A stretch of DNA of 64,000 nt from Lethocerus indicus (GCA_019843655.1 JACDQD010000003.1:7380925-7444924), one strand, 5' to 3'; positions 52,950 to 63,997 are shown, counted from the stretch's first letter. Notes: a model not told the origin generated them from the letters alone. Program-made: numbers and translations.

Positions 52950-55317
52950 TCCACATCAAGGTTTAAATTAAAAAATACTATTTAAAAAAATAACTACTAT
53001 TGTTCTTATATCATTTGCATGAATTAATTTTGTATTTCCTAATTCACAATACTATCATTTGATATATTTAAATTTTTCATTATTATTTCTTCAATTTTAA
53101 TAATTACTTTAAATTACATATTGTTATTTTGGACGTATTACTTACTACTACGTAATACTTATATTACTTTAATGCTGGTTGTATCATGCAATAGTAAACT
53201 TTATTATACTTGATCTTTGTGTTTCAATAACCTTTTGATTTCAATCCTCTTTTTGGTAGAATTTTGCTTTAATATTTTAGTTATTATTTATGTTGCAGTC
53301 CCCCACAAATAGAAATAAAATAAACAAATAGAAATAAAAGTTCTTTTCTAATTTCTTACTTACATATGTACATATGTATGTATTTAATGTTTCAAGAATG
53401 TTCTCATTTGAAATTCAACAATAGTATATTGATAATAGTAATTCATCAATCAAAATCTTAGCTTACTGAGGTGAGAGCTTACTTGAGTTCATTATCTTGA
53501 AATATTAAAACAAACAACAAATATTATACAACTGGCAAGTCCATTTGAAAAATATTAACTGGCAGAATATTTAATCGTTGTTATTTTTTTTGTTTTGAAA
53601 ATTGCTCATTGCATTGTTATCAGCACATATTCAGTTAATCTGAGGCTTCTCATGGTTTAAGAAACTAAAGTTTAAGAAGCCTTGTAAGACAATCTCCTGC
53701 CAAAATATTTTCTAAAATCATTTCTTAAAAATATCTCCAACTGTGTGATTTTATGTTGTCTGTCTTTTTTTTTAGTTCTGCTGCTACTAGCCCATTCTAG
53801 ACTGGTTGGCAGCAGACTTTCATAAGAAGAACTTCACTCTATTACTCACAGAATGTTGCTGATAATGACGAATCAAAAATTGGTTCAGTTTAGAACAAAA
53901 CATGAAACAGGAAAACATGAAATATTCCAATCTCTGTTACATGAATATCAAAATGTGCTAAATAACTGTAGGGAGGAAGGTTGTCGAGTCTGGATACTTC
54001 ATTTCTTTTATATGTTATTAATACCATAACTAGATTATTTTTATATTATATTGTGTACACTTGCTTCAGACAAATAATAATCAATAGTATTTATCAATTA
54101 ATATTAATTAGTTATCAACATTATTGACTTTTGGCAAAGGGTAAAAAATATATTTGTTCTTTACAAATTAAATAAATGATGATAACTGTGCAATAATAAG
54201 GATTTATAAATCAGCTTTGGTTTCCCAGAATAGCCTCAAATTATGAAAATTTAATATTCCTTAAAGAATGAGAACATGTTTCAGAATGTATACTTTGGCG
54301 CCAGTTCCCACCCAGAGTTTGAAAATATACAGCTTAAAGATAAACTTTTGAAACTGGACCTAATCTCTAATACCAAATAAAATAGGCATTACATTGTCCA
54401 AATAATGATCTAAAAGAAGAATGAATAGTTGTAAGTATTAAAGAAAAAGTTTGTACCAGTGAATAAGTAGGAATATTACAAAAAAATAGGGGATTATTTC
54501 CAAATATAAATATTTCTTGGTAATTAAAGACTATAAATCATGGATACTGTAGTTCTGATCAATTTCAGTACATATTTTTACTTATATAAATTATAAAGAA
54601 ACTATTAATATTACCCAGTTTTGTTTCAAGAAAATACGTATATAAGTCATAATAATTTTGAAAATAGGTAAATGAATGGACCATTTTCACTGTTATATTT
54701 TGAGTAATCCCCATACAGATGCACACAGATGCATATACAGATTCACATACACTCATGTACACAAATATATAGATGTATCGTACATATAAAATCCGCACAA
54801 AAATAAAATATTAAACAAACTCCTCAACTTTAAGGCTAATTTTGAGATAGCAAATTGCTACAAGTGCCCTTGTTTCTTGTTTATTTATTTTTGCATTTCT
54901 TAATAGCTTATTCTGTCATTTTTAATTCTGCAAGCATTTACTAAGAAAAAAGGAACATTTATGAGAAGCAAGAAAATAATTTTGTTACCTAAGTAAATTT
55001 TCATGTAATTAATAAAATTCCTAATCCCTTCTACCTTCCTTAGTGTTGTTGGAATTTTTAATGATATAATTTATATACTCTGATTTTTAAATCAATCTTT
55101 TATTATTCACATTTACATGTTTGTTATGCTCTGAATTCAATTAATATTATACCACATTTTAATTTCTAACTTACCATTTAGCATTAGTATATTTATTTTT
55201 GCAAATCCATAACTCTACTGCCAGAACTACTACCAGTATCTGTAGATCAAATTTTGATTTTATACATGTTATGTTAAAACACAAAAATACTATTTTTGTT
55301 TGATTTTCTGTGATCAG

Positions 55318-55557
55318 TGAAAGTAGAAGTCCACAATAGCAGTTCTGGATCAAGCTGTGAAGAGAGCAGAGCAAGTGTAACAGAAGAAGAACCTATAAAA
55401 GAACCTGAGGAACCTGAGGGTGAACCAGATTATGAAGACATCTACTTGGTAGCACCAGAAGAACCTGGACAAGACTCAGGCAAGCATAGCCGCTGCCCTT
55501 CAGTTAGCTCAATAAACAGCAATGTTGTCATACATGATGATAGCACACATTCTCCTG
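55318..55557 (+). CDS. forked: Forked/espin coding exon 7 (acidic linker)
   Basis: Residues 354-434. It encodes KVEVHNSSSGSSCEESRASV, an acidic Pro/Glu run (TEEEPIKEPEEPEGEP), a tyrosine-containing piece DYEDIYLVAPEEPGQDSG and a serine-rich end. Acceptor CTGTGATCAG, donor CCT G|GTAATT. It is 240 nt in phase 1 to 1, so it can be included or skipped in frame. This exon has almost no CpG, unlike the exons upstream. It probably forms a flexible linker. The YEDIYLV motif could be a phosphotyrosine site, which is inference. Confidence 0.88.
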
Positions 55558-56789
55558 GTAATTTTTTGTCATAAAATTTTAATATAGTTTACAATTTCAA
55601 CTATACTATAATAAATTTAAAACTCATTAATTCTAAAATTAGATTCATGAATGATAGGGATATTGCTCCTATCGTGATATTTTTTGAACTAGTTATAGCA
55701 GCATTAATTAAAATAATTAATCTGAATTAAATCCTAAATACAATTTAAAATGTTATTGTGTTATTCCATTTATTAGTCAGAGTAGATAGCAATGGGGAAG
55801 TGTGGTAGACCATCATACCTTGGTAGGCAGAATGTTGTAAACGTAGAAAGGAATTCAACAGAATTTTATAGACTTGAATTGAGTATATTAAATTATTTTA
55901 TTAGTTTAGTATTATAGTAATCCTTGTTAAGGTTTGACAAAACTCAAGTAAATGGTCTCAAAATAATGTGATTATCTTCTTCTTGGTGTTATCTATTTCA
56001 ATATCTATGTAAAAATGGGTCATAATTTTGAGTTTACTAATGGGTTCAATCTTAATAAACTCCATTATTTGTTGCTTTTCAATAATAAAATCAATCTATT
56101 TACAATAAACATTGAGAAGGTGGATGATAATACAATTTATCCTGAAACTATTCCTAATTATATATCAGAGTATTATTATTTGTATAAGTTATTTTGAGTT
56201 GAAAGTTAAACAGTTTCTAGAGTATTACTGAAATTTAATTTGTGTATAATTTAAGTGTCTTATTTTCTTTATTGTATCTGCCTGTATAAACATTTGAAAT
56301 AATCCTAAGTCAAGATTACGTAATGCATTCATACCACTTTTGTGATCTGATTATGCAGACGATTTCTTACAAAAACAAAGTGGAAATGAATGTTATCTAA
56401 AGAATACTCAATGAGCATTTCTTTATCAACAATACAGTACTATGAAATCATGCCACTTAATTGGCACGATGATGAAATCTATCTTTTAAAGAAGAGTTTC
56501 ATAAAGAAACCCAAACATAGAACATCTCTTAGTCATTACTTCAGTAAAGTACTAAGGTCCTTACCAAAGTCAAAACTGTCTAAATGCTTCATCGGCCGCC
56601 GAAATCAGTCTAGTATAAGACCGAATAAGGGATTTAAGATAGAAGATCACGAGAGTTATGATCCCAAACGCTCGATGGCGGAGTTTCCTTTGGACTGTTT
56701 TTCACAATTGTACACACAATTATTGTGGATGGAACAGTTTATGTTTGTATTTTACACCACACGAAAAATATATTTTATTATCCTTTCAG
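55558..56789 (+). other. Intron 6 of forked/espin
   Basis: About 1.2 kb, CpG-poor in its first two thirds. The last 400 bases (56,390-56,789) are open in the frame of exon 8 and become richer in CpG, so they may hold an alternative first exon. Confidence 0.75.
56390..56789 (+). other. In-frame open extension upstream of exon 8
   Basis: From an ATG at 56,390 the frame is open without a stop for 133 codons and enters exon 8 in frame (…FIILSE|SGMSS). Part of it is basic (LLKKSFIKKPKHRTS). In AT-rich DNA such a length without stops is uncommon, so an alternative first exon or retained intron is possible. However the exon 8 acceptor (TATCCTTTCAG) is strong and the intervening sequence has no known domain. 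Confidence 0.25.
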
Positions 56790-56907
56790 AGTCCGGTATG
56801 TCCAGCGCTTCACCCTCAGATTTGGGACATTCAGAAGAGGAAAATGAAAAAGCGAAAACCAACACCAGTCACACACAGTCATTGCCCCATCCTCCAAACA
56901 ACTCGAG
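56790..56907 (+). CDS. forked: Forked/espin coding exon 8
   Basis: Residues 434-473. It encodes ESGMSSASPSDLGHSEEENE followed by KAKTNTSHTQSLPHPPNNS. It is a polar, acidic linker rich in serine. The SGMSS start recalls the SGMSSPNT segment that follows the ankyrin domain in vertebrate espin. Acceptor ATCCTTTCAG, donor AG|GTAGGG. At 118 nt it goes from phase 1 to phase 2, so it must be used together with exon 9 (joint length 300 nt) to keep frame. Confidence 0.88.
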
Positions 56908-57097
56908 GTAGGGCTACTTTGCCGATCGTGGCAAAAATGATTTCAGAGCGTTCTGGGAATAAATTGATTTCATCTTCTTTTAAACTTTCCTATTCTTAAT
57001 TTATGACAATGTTAGATGGTGGTAAGCAAATTTGCACTTTTAATTCTCATTTTTCATTCTTCAGTACGACCTAGCTAAAAATGATTTATTATTGCAG

Positions 57098-57279
57098 GAT
57101 TCTTAAGAGGGTAGTTTCAGAACCAGGAGGGGTGGGAGCGCCGCCGCCACCTCCACCTCTTCCATCTGCAGATGAGGACTCAACAACCCCTACATCTTCA
57201 CTCCCTCCGCCATCTCCTCCTATATCCAGGCATGATTCATCCCTGCCATCTTTACAGCGATCTCCTTCAACGTTATCTG
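57098..57279 (+). CDS. forked: Forked/espin coding exon 9 (proline-rich)
   Basis: Residues 473-534. It encodes ILKRVVSEPGGVGAPPPPPP followed by LPSADEDSTTPTSS, a second proline piece LPPPSPPISRHD and a serine/leucine end. Espin carries similar proline-rich peptides that bind profilin and SH3 domains. Acceptor TTATTGCAG, donor TCT G|GTAATT; 182 nt, phase 2 to phase 1. The preceding intron is only 190 bases. Confidence 0.9.
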
Positions 57280-60200
57280 GTAATTGTTTGTTTTAATCTA
57301 TTGCTGTTTACTCTGATTATCGTTCGTTTAACGATAATCTTTTCGACGAATAATTAAAAATCTATAGACTAATCCCAGGTTCACAGAACAGCTTACCTTT
57401 TATGATATTCTAGTTTCAAAGTCGTTTTCTTGCCATTTTTCCCCGGTAAAACGTCATGGAATTTTCTGAGAAACCATAATTAATTTGTTTCACTGTTTTC
57501 ATTGACCCTTATAACTAATTTAATACAGAATGCACCGTTGCACTGAACTTCTAGTTCGTTTTCAATACAGTTATGTTTTTATCGAAATGAAGCAGGGCAA
57601 TTGGCCAGTTGCAATTAGTGCCCGGCGAAAATCATCCAGGCCAGTAACTTAATTTTTGTTTTCCGGGACTTTTAATACGCCTATTAACAGAATTCATTAA
57701 CCCCAAGTAGGAAATGCATTAACATAACTTACTGGGTCTGTTAACTCTATTAATTTATAACTCTGAGATCAAATTAATTTATTATCTTTTTTTAACAGCA
57801 CCGTTAAATTAAGGTTGCTACCCAAATACATGTTTATGAGGTAAAAGTATAACTAACTCCACGGGTTGATGATTACTACTAGAAAAATAATAATTGGGAA
57901 GGTCCGTCATAATGCTATACCACGAGACCACGCAACTTCATTACGTTTCACTGACTTCCCGCTACAGCAAACTTAGTCACCCCTGACCAATCATTTTATA
58001 TTTTTTATGATTTGTCTCATAAAGACACGAGTATGGACAGCAAATAGATAAGCAGTATAACAATTTTTTATAAATGACTTTCAAGCACACTTAAAATCAT
58101 AAACCATAGTGAAAATTGTCTAGAATTATCTATCGTTTTATAGTGTGCTTACCCAAATACATTTGTTTTAACCAAATTTGAGTTTTGCAAAAAAGTTCCA
58201 ACATTCAAATAACTGGTAAAAATTCAATATGATACTCTGTGGAAGTGGTTATTATAAGTGGTATTATAAGTATCAAAACTGAAGTAAGACATATTTCTGG
58301 CCTGCAAAGGTTTGGAATATCATCATTAGACACTAACATTCTTTTATTAATTTAGACTGGGTAGTTAATGCTACATCTACAGTTCATGCATAAATATAAA
58401 TGTAAATATGGAGGAAATACTGATGATGATAAAAAACTAAATCCTATGTAGCTTAAGGGGTGTGTGTGTTATTAAGGTGAAGGCAGCAGATATTTGTGTT
58501 AATATTCTAGACCTTCAAGGTATTTTAAATAACTTAAATAAAAATAAATTTACTGAAATAATATCTCATTTTCAAAAATATCCATATCCTATTTAAATGT
58601 CCAATATCATGATCATTATCTGAATTAGAGCAATGTAGGTAGTTAATTTAATTACATGGCATAATTTTTTTGGTTATCAAATTAAGCCATTTTCTTAAAT
58701 CTGCAAGGGTTTTAACTTCTTTGATTTATGAACCAGAACTAATATGTAACGTTTTATATCCTTTTAACTTTCTTTAAATAAAGTACCATTCTCATTTTCT
58801 CTGATTGGTGATATGCATATATGCTTGTAAGTTATCAAATTTAAATTTATGCTTGATGGCACACATTACAAATTCAGACTTGAATTGCCTGAAACCATTC
58901 TTCATTACTATTAATAAATACCTATTAATTTCCTTGAAGGATATATCTGAGCGTCCTCATGTGTATAATAATTCCACATTAAAACTAGAAGAGATTAAGA
59001 CTATGTAGACAAAAATGTATTGTTGTGTTGGAATTCTACTTAAATATTCACAATAAGCCACAGTCACAGAAAAAATTGTAACAGGTTGTTTATTCTAAGT
59101 GATTTAGTCCTCTGATAGATTATGAAATTTGGAGAAAATAGAAAGTAAGAAAAATGGGAAAGGCCTCCTTCTTTATGGTCACTAATTACTACAAAACATT
59201 ACAACTCTACAGTAGCAGATAAATCAGAAGTATCTGATGTATCTTGGTTTCAAATGTTCATGTACTATTCAAAGATACATATATAAATTCTTAAAAACAA
59301 CATAACATAGCAACAACTGCTGATAACACTCAATACTAGGTTAGATATTTTTATAATTAAAGCATAAGTTTTATTGAATACATAATTCAAACAAACTCAT
59401 AAAAAAACCAATATCATTTGTACTACACACAAACACTCTGGAAAATCAGGACAAAAAATTATAAAACAGGTACACCACACTGAAAAACCACACAGAAATG
59501 GATAAGCACAACTAACAGACACAGAAAAGTAAACATAGACCTATAGACCCCCCTCCCACCATTACAAGACATGAAGAAGTAATCCACAATCACCTAAGGA
59601 CAAGACATACAAAATCACACACACAGAATGCTAAACTTAGGACAGAATAAACCAACATGCCAGCACTGTAATGTACTGCTAATATATCACAGAGGAGCTA
59701 GAAAGGATAAAGGAAATATGAAAATGAGAAAACAATTTTCACATCCAAAATTGAAGTACACTATACCATCAAATCATTAGATGAACTCCTTAAACTCACA
59801 AAAGAGACAAAATTGATTAATGAAAAATAAAACATTACATAAGAGACCCTGAAGCTCTCTGTACTATATACAAAATACAAAATTAAATTGTAACATTTTA
59901 TTTGTGATATATGTTTTTCCTAAGTGATACCATTACTGACTTTCAAACAGAATCTTTTAATTGATCTGTAGAATTTCTATGTGTAAAATAATAATATCTC
60001 TTTTTCTGAAAATGAAATCTGAAATGAAATGTTCACATTTCAAATATCATTATTGTGTCATTTATTAATACATAAAACAATCATCATACTCTACAAGTGA
60101 AGTTTCTGGCCTCGATCCTTAAGTAGGTCTTTAAGGTAGCATGGAACCATAATTTTCATGGATGTTTAATAAATTCCAAATTTTAATTGCCCCCAATACA

Positions 60201-60352
60201 TTCGGGTACAGAAAGGGGAAGTATGTTAAGAGCAAAGATGGTGGTCAAGATAGGAAGACCACGGTTATCTTGTTAGTGGTAACGAAGAGCATAGCTGGTT
60301 ATTGTCACACTCTGTTAACTCTGAAAGTGGGTGGTTTTCTCTGTGTGTGCAG
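57280..60352 (+). other. Intron 8-to-10 region: intron 9 of forked/espin
   Basis: About 3.1 kb between exons 9 and 10. The first 750 bases are fairly CpG-rich, then CpG nearly vanishes from about 58.1 kb on. It includes a degenerate LINE 3' fragment at about 59,380-59,900. No other coding sequence is recognised. Confidence 0.75.
59380..59900 (+). mobile_element. Decayed non-LTR retrotransposon (LINE) 3' end
   Basis: Translations carry the signature of the C-terminal end of Jockey/CR1-type LINE reverse transcriptase proteins: HNHLRTRHTKSHTQNAKL (from about 59,588), resembling the usual RLRIGHTRLTH block, followed in another frame by NKPTCQHCNVLL (from 59,646), resembling PPTCxxC. The two blocks are in the order and spacing expected but are separated by a frameshift and a stop, so the copy is dead. 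Only the 3' end seems present, as is usual for 5'-truncated insertions. Its boundaries are approximate. Confidence 0.5.
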
Positions 60353-60838
60353 GCAACACCGAAACTAGCACAGTTGAACAGTGCAGTGATATTGGCTCAG
60401 GAGTGGGAGCGGCAGGAGTAGTGGGAGCAACAGGAGTGAATTTGGTCAACAAGCAGATGGTACTGCCATTCATACCTCCAAAGTTCTCCGGGCATGATCC
60501 AAACGCTCTCATCAAACCATCGGAGTATCTAAAGAGCATCAACACTAGCAGTGCAGGAAGCACAGCGAGCACAGTTGTTCCTGGTGCAGGAGCGAACCCC
60601 ACAGGGACATCACTTCCAGTAGCAGGGATGGGCTGTCCTCCGCCACCTCCACCACCGCCAGTGCCGGCTCCACCACCTCCCCCACCACCGGCTTCTGTTG
60701 CTCCACCGGCCCATGACCAGCCTAAGCACACTCAACCGCTGTCTACGATCAGCATTCATGATCTGAACAGTGTCAGGCTCAGACACACCAAGCAGCCAGC
60801 CGTTAAGACAATGTCCTGCCCTCCAAGGTCCCTTTCAG
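60353..60838 (+). CDS. forked: Forked/espin coding exon 10 (polyproline, KPSEYLKS)
   Basis: Residues 534-696, the largest exon. After a Thr/Gly/Val-rich start it encodes MVLPFIPPKFSG, then ALIKPSEYLKSI, a Ser/Ala/Gly linker, a long polyproline tract split by VPA (60,640-60,702), and TISIHDLNSVRLRHTKQ. The FIPPKF and IKPSEYLKS pair and the DLNSVRLR segment are strongly like forked/espin. The polyproline tract is expected to bind profilin-actin or SH3/EVH1 partners and the SVRLR segment may contact actin. Acceptor GTGTGTGCAG, donor TCA G|GTAGGC; 486 nt, phase 1 to 1, hence skippable in frame. Confidence 0.95.
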
Positions 60839-61875
60839 GTAGGCCATTTATTTATTTACTATATAAGAGGGCAATGCCCTTCGTGCACTTATTGCTCCAG
60901 TGACTCCTTACCTGGAATAATTACTTTAGTGGCAACTAGTTGCTTTTGAAACAGTTATGCTCCCGTGTATGAACTCCTTTTTCAACTTGTTAAATTACTG
61001 GTTTGTAAATTTTTTCTTTTGTTGTTAATATAAATGTCTGTTCATTTAAAACCAAAATTTAATACTAAGGACTTTGTTTTGTAAAATGAATAGTGCTTTT
61101 ATTTATTGTTTTGAACTGAAAATAACTTGATAAATAGCATCTTACTTAATGAATTGGAACCTTATTAATGAATTAATTACTGATTCCAAATATTTTTCTG
61201 ATCCTGGAAGATATCTAGAAAGAGGGTTTATTCTGATAATATTCAATTTGTACAGTTGCGAGAGAAAAGAATATTTGTGTAAAATTCATATTTAAGATAT
61301 TTTAAGGATTAATAAAAACATTGCAACATCATATTATATAATTATATTAAACATTAATTCTTAATTTTTTGGTGCCTTATAAACAATAATTTCAAACAGT
61401 TATTTATTTCACTTTTAATAACAAAAAAGTTCATATTTTAAGTCATAGTTTAAATAATTAATATCTTCATAGTAAATTTTTAATTCTTTAAGTTAAAAAA
61501 ATACCCCCTCCCCATCATAAAAGTTCAGATTGGCTTCTTACAGTTGATGATCATCCAGTACACTTTTACTTTAATTTTTCTAATTAGTAGTAATTGGAAC
61601 GGTTTTTGTTAGTTGTAATGATCTAGTAAGCTGAGATTTAATCACAATTTCAATACTGATAGAATCATATCCTATTTTATTAATGAAATTGAGTTTTGAT
61701 CACATCAAATAATTTTCTTACAGCTTTAACCTTTCTTTTATGTTCAGACTTGTATTGGGTGTGTCATTTGGCCTATACAACACTTTAGATTATTATTTAG
61801 TACCAAATGTGGACTTATTAACAACTTAAAATATTATAAATCATATTACTTCAACCCATATTTAATATTTCATTG

Positions 61876-61879
<4 letters not shown>

Positions 61880-61939
<60 letters not shown>
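61880..61939. repeat. (TA)n microsatellite with ATTT tail
   Basis: About 60 bases of TA dinucleotide followed by several ATTT units, the longest TA array in the window. Confidence 0.95.
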
Positions 61940-61942
<3 letters not shown>

Positions 61943-62129
61943 TTATTTATGTACTTATTTATATAACTTAATATTTAAATAACTTCTACTATTCTATACC
62001 ATGAACAAAATTTTTTATTGGCTAGTTCCTACAATGACTAAAAACGAAGTTATTGAAGATAGTCATGAAGTGTTATTTTTTATTTACACATTCTTAATTA
62101 GAATATAATGCAATAACTGATAGTGTTGT

Positions 62130-62290
62130 AAACAAACCAAGTGGTCAAATGGTTAATTGGTGGTGAAAGTCAGTAGTCTAAATCAAACAGACCGAATCTG
62201 GTAGAAGATAATTGGCAGATACAGCCTAAAGGTAGACAATTAAGAGGTGCACTGAGCCCTCACCTCAACCTTGTACTTTTGTATTTATTT
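62130..62290 (+). mobile_element. Possible tRNA-derived SINE remnant
   Basis: A box-A-like string (TGGTCAAATGG, 62,142-62,152) is followed 37 bases later by a box-B-like string (GACCGAATCTG, 62,190-62,200). This is the spacing and order of an internal RNA polymerase III promoter in tRNA-derived SINEs. The block does not form a clear tRNA cloverleaf and no poly-A tail or target duplication was found, so the call is tentative. Confidence 0.3.
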
Positions 62291-62600
62291 TGTAGTTATT
62301 GAAACTAGGTTAGGTTTGTTATCAATAATCAAAATTTTTAAGATAGACATTAGTCTCACCCCATTAATTCCTGTCAAAAATAATTATATGCATTTAAATT
62401 ATATCCAGATATATCTTACTTAATAGGCTTTGAACACGTTTTTATTTTTTTTAATACTGTTAATTTGTTTCAAAATGTAGTTCAAACATAAGTATTCAAT
62501 ACAGTTTTTTATTAATAACAATTTCAATATAATTCAATATAATAACTGAATACTCATAAATAAATAATTAATATTGCAGGCTATTATTTATTTAATTCAG

Positions 62601-62782
62601 GTATTGTGGATCAACCATTTCAAGCTCAAAAGGAGGACCTAATCGCAGAGTTGAAAATGTCAAAAGACATAACAGGCATCAAGAAGCTCAAAGTGGAGCG
62701 TGTCAAGAACGAAGAAAAACACGAGAAGGAATTAGTTTCTGAACTATCAAGGCAATTTTCAATGGAACATTTTGTCGATAAG
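62601..62782 (+). CDS. forked: Forked/espin coding exon 11 (WH2-like segment)
   Basis: Residues 696-756. It encodes QKEDLIAELKMSKDITGIKK followed by LKVERVKNEEKHEKELVSEL and SRQFSMEHFVDK. The LIAELKMSKD...LKKLK arrangement is a WH2-like actin-monomer/filament-binding helix plus basic motif, as found in espin and forked, followed by a charged helix likely to be coiled. Acceptor TTTAATTCAG, donor AAG|GTGAAT. It is 182 nt, phase 1 to 0. A nearby ATTGCAG at about 62,574-62,580 is a weaker alternative acceptor that would break the frame. Confidence 0.96.
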
Positions 62783-63059
62783 GTGAATATTTCTTCATGT
62801 CTGTGTTAGGGACTCAGTGAAGGTTTGGAATCATAACTAGCTATCTTCTGTCTCCACTCGCTAATTTCCTCATATGCTGTAAAGTTTTTAGATTCTAACC
62901 ACCGTCAGTAACATTCCGTAAGTAAATGTCATGTTGTGTGAGGGGACCTATTTAGAGGCAGAAGATAGCAAGAGTGATGGTGGTACATACGTGTGTATAT
63001 TTGGATGAGGTTTAGCACCGTTCAAATATCAAACAAATATTTCAAATTTGTCCCATTAG

Positions 63060-63271
63060 ATGCCTGATAAGGATTCTGCAGGGAACCCAATTCCACCTTG
63101 GAAGAGACAGATGTTAGCAAAGAAGGCCGCCGAAAAGGCAAGGAAGGAAATGGAAATGCAGCTTGCCAAAGACGCCGAAGAGAAGAGGCTCCAGTCAATT
63201 CCTGCCTGGAAAAGACATCTGATGCAGTCGAAAAAGATCGAAGACAAATATGAGACGCCTGCACCGCCCAG
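63060..63271 (+). CDS. forked: Forked/espin coding exon 12 (actin-bundling module)
   Basis: Residues 757-827. It encodes [20 protein letters not shown], a Lys/Glu/Ala-rich helix ([20 protein letters not shown]), and [14 protein letters not shown]. The two IPxWKRxxxxxK motifs linked by a charged helix are the hallmark of the forked/espin C-terminal actin-bundling module, which holds the filament sites needed for cross-linking. Acceptor TTGTCCCATTAG, donor CCC AG|GTTCAT (weaker than consensus); 212 nt, phase 0 to 2. Confidence 0.96.
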
Positions 63272-63756
63272 GTTCATTTGAGTGCATTTTTAAGTTGGGC
63301 TACGTATCGTTAATGGACCGTTGACTTAACAAATGTGACGGACCCCCGCGAGCTTTCCATTTGTCATGAGGGCCTCTTCCCACTCAACTCCTGAGTGCTC
63401 TTTCTTAGTCAATTCTTAAAGTCATTTAACAATTTATATTTCATGATGCAGTATAATGATAAATTTGAGCACAAGTTTGAGGATAACATGCAATATTCGT
63501 TTGCCTGCATATCTCCTTGTTAATAATTGCATAAAAGCATCCTTTTATTCTAATTAATGGAAGATAATAATTTCATTTTTATTTTAAAGCAAACTAGAAA
63601 CATTTTTGATTGGTTTGATTATACCCAAGAAATTACACACCTGAACCGACAGATTTTTCTAGAGTGTCGCCGATTATTAATTCCTTTATTAAATATAAAG
63701 TAATATATTTCTATCCGTTTATATCACGTTTGGAAATGGTTTTTCTTTTTTAGCAG
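63272..63756 (+). other. Intron 12 of forked/espin
   Basis: About 0.5 kb, CpG-richer in its first 100 bases and AT-rich after that. It ends in a tandem TAGCAG acceptor. No feature beyond splice sites. Confidence 0.85.
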
Positions 63757-63997
63757 GCCGGCCTCAGTGCAGCACCAGGCGCCGATGCCACCTCCCGAGG
63801 AGAAGAAACCCGTCGAGGTGAAGAACAACAAGAGCGAAACTCCAGAAAACAAAGAGAACAACAAACCGGAGCCGGTCAAGTGCCAACCCAAACCGATTAC
63901 ATCCAGCAACAACAACTCGGACGAAGACAATGCTCAAATAATACCGTGGAGAGCACAGTTGAGGAAAACCAACAGCACGCTTAACCTTCTGGAATGA
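63757..63997 (+). CDS. forked: Forked/espin final coding exon 13 and stop
   Basis: Residues 827-906 and the TGA stop. It encodes PASVQHQAPMPPPEEKKPVE, a Lys/Glu/Asn/Pro-rich linker, and ends IIPWRAQLRKTNSTLNLLE. The closing IPWRAQLRKTNS motif is a third PW(K/R) actin-binding-type motif and is characteristic of forked/espin. The tandem acceptor TAGCAG allows two starts, 63,754 or 63,757, that differ by one residue (Ser-Arg versus Arg) in the same frame. The window ends three bases after the stop, so the 3' UTR and polyadenylation site lie outside. Confidence 0.95.

Larger units (their letters stand above)
50204..55317 (+). other. Intron 5 of forked/espin, with an internal first exon
   Basis: About 5.1 kb. 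It contains a foldback at about 50,500-50,850, an 18-base palindrome at 51,358-51,375, the candidate alternative first exon at 51,954-52,254, and a TA microsatellite at 52,890-52,943. From about 52.3 kb on, the sequence becomes markedly AT-rich and poor in CpG. No other coding sequence is recognised. Confidence 0.8.
60839..62600 (+). other. Intron 10 of forked/espin
   Basis: About 1.8 kb, AT-rich and CpG-poor. It contains a TA microsatellite at 61,880-61,939 and a possible tRNA-derived SINE at about 62,130-62,290. No coding sequence is recognised. Confidence 0.8.
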
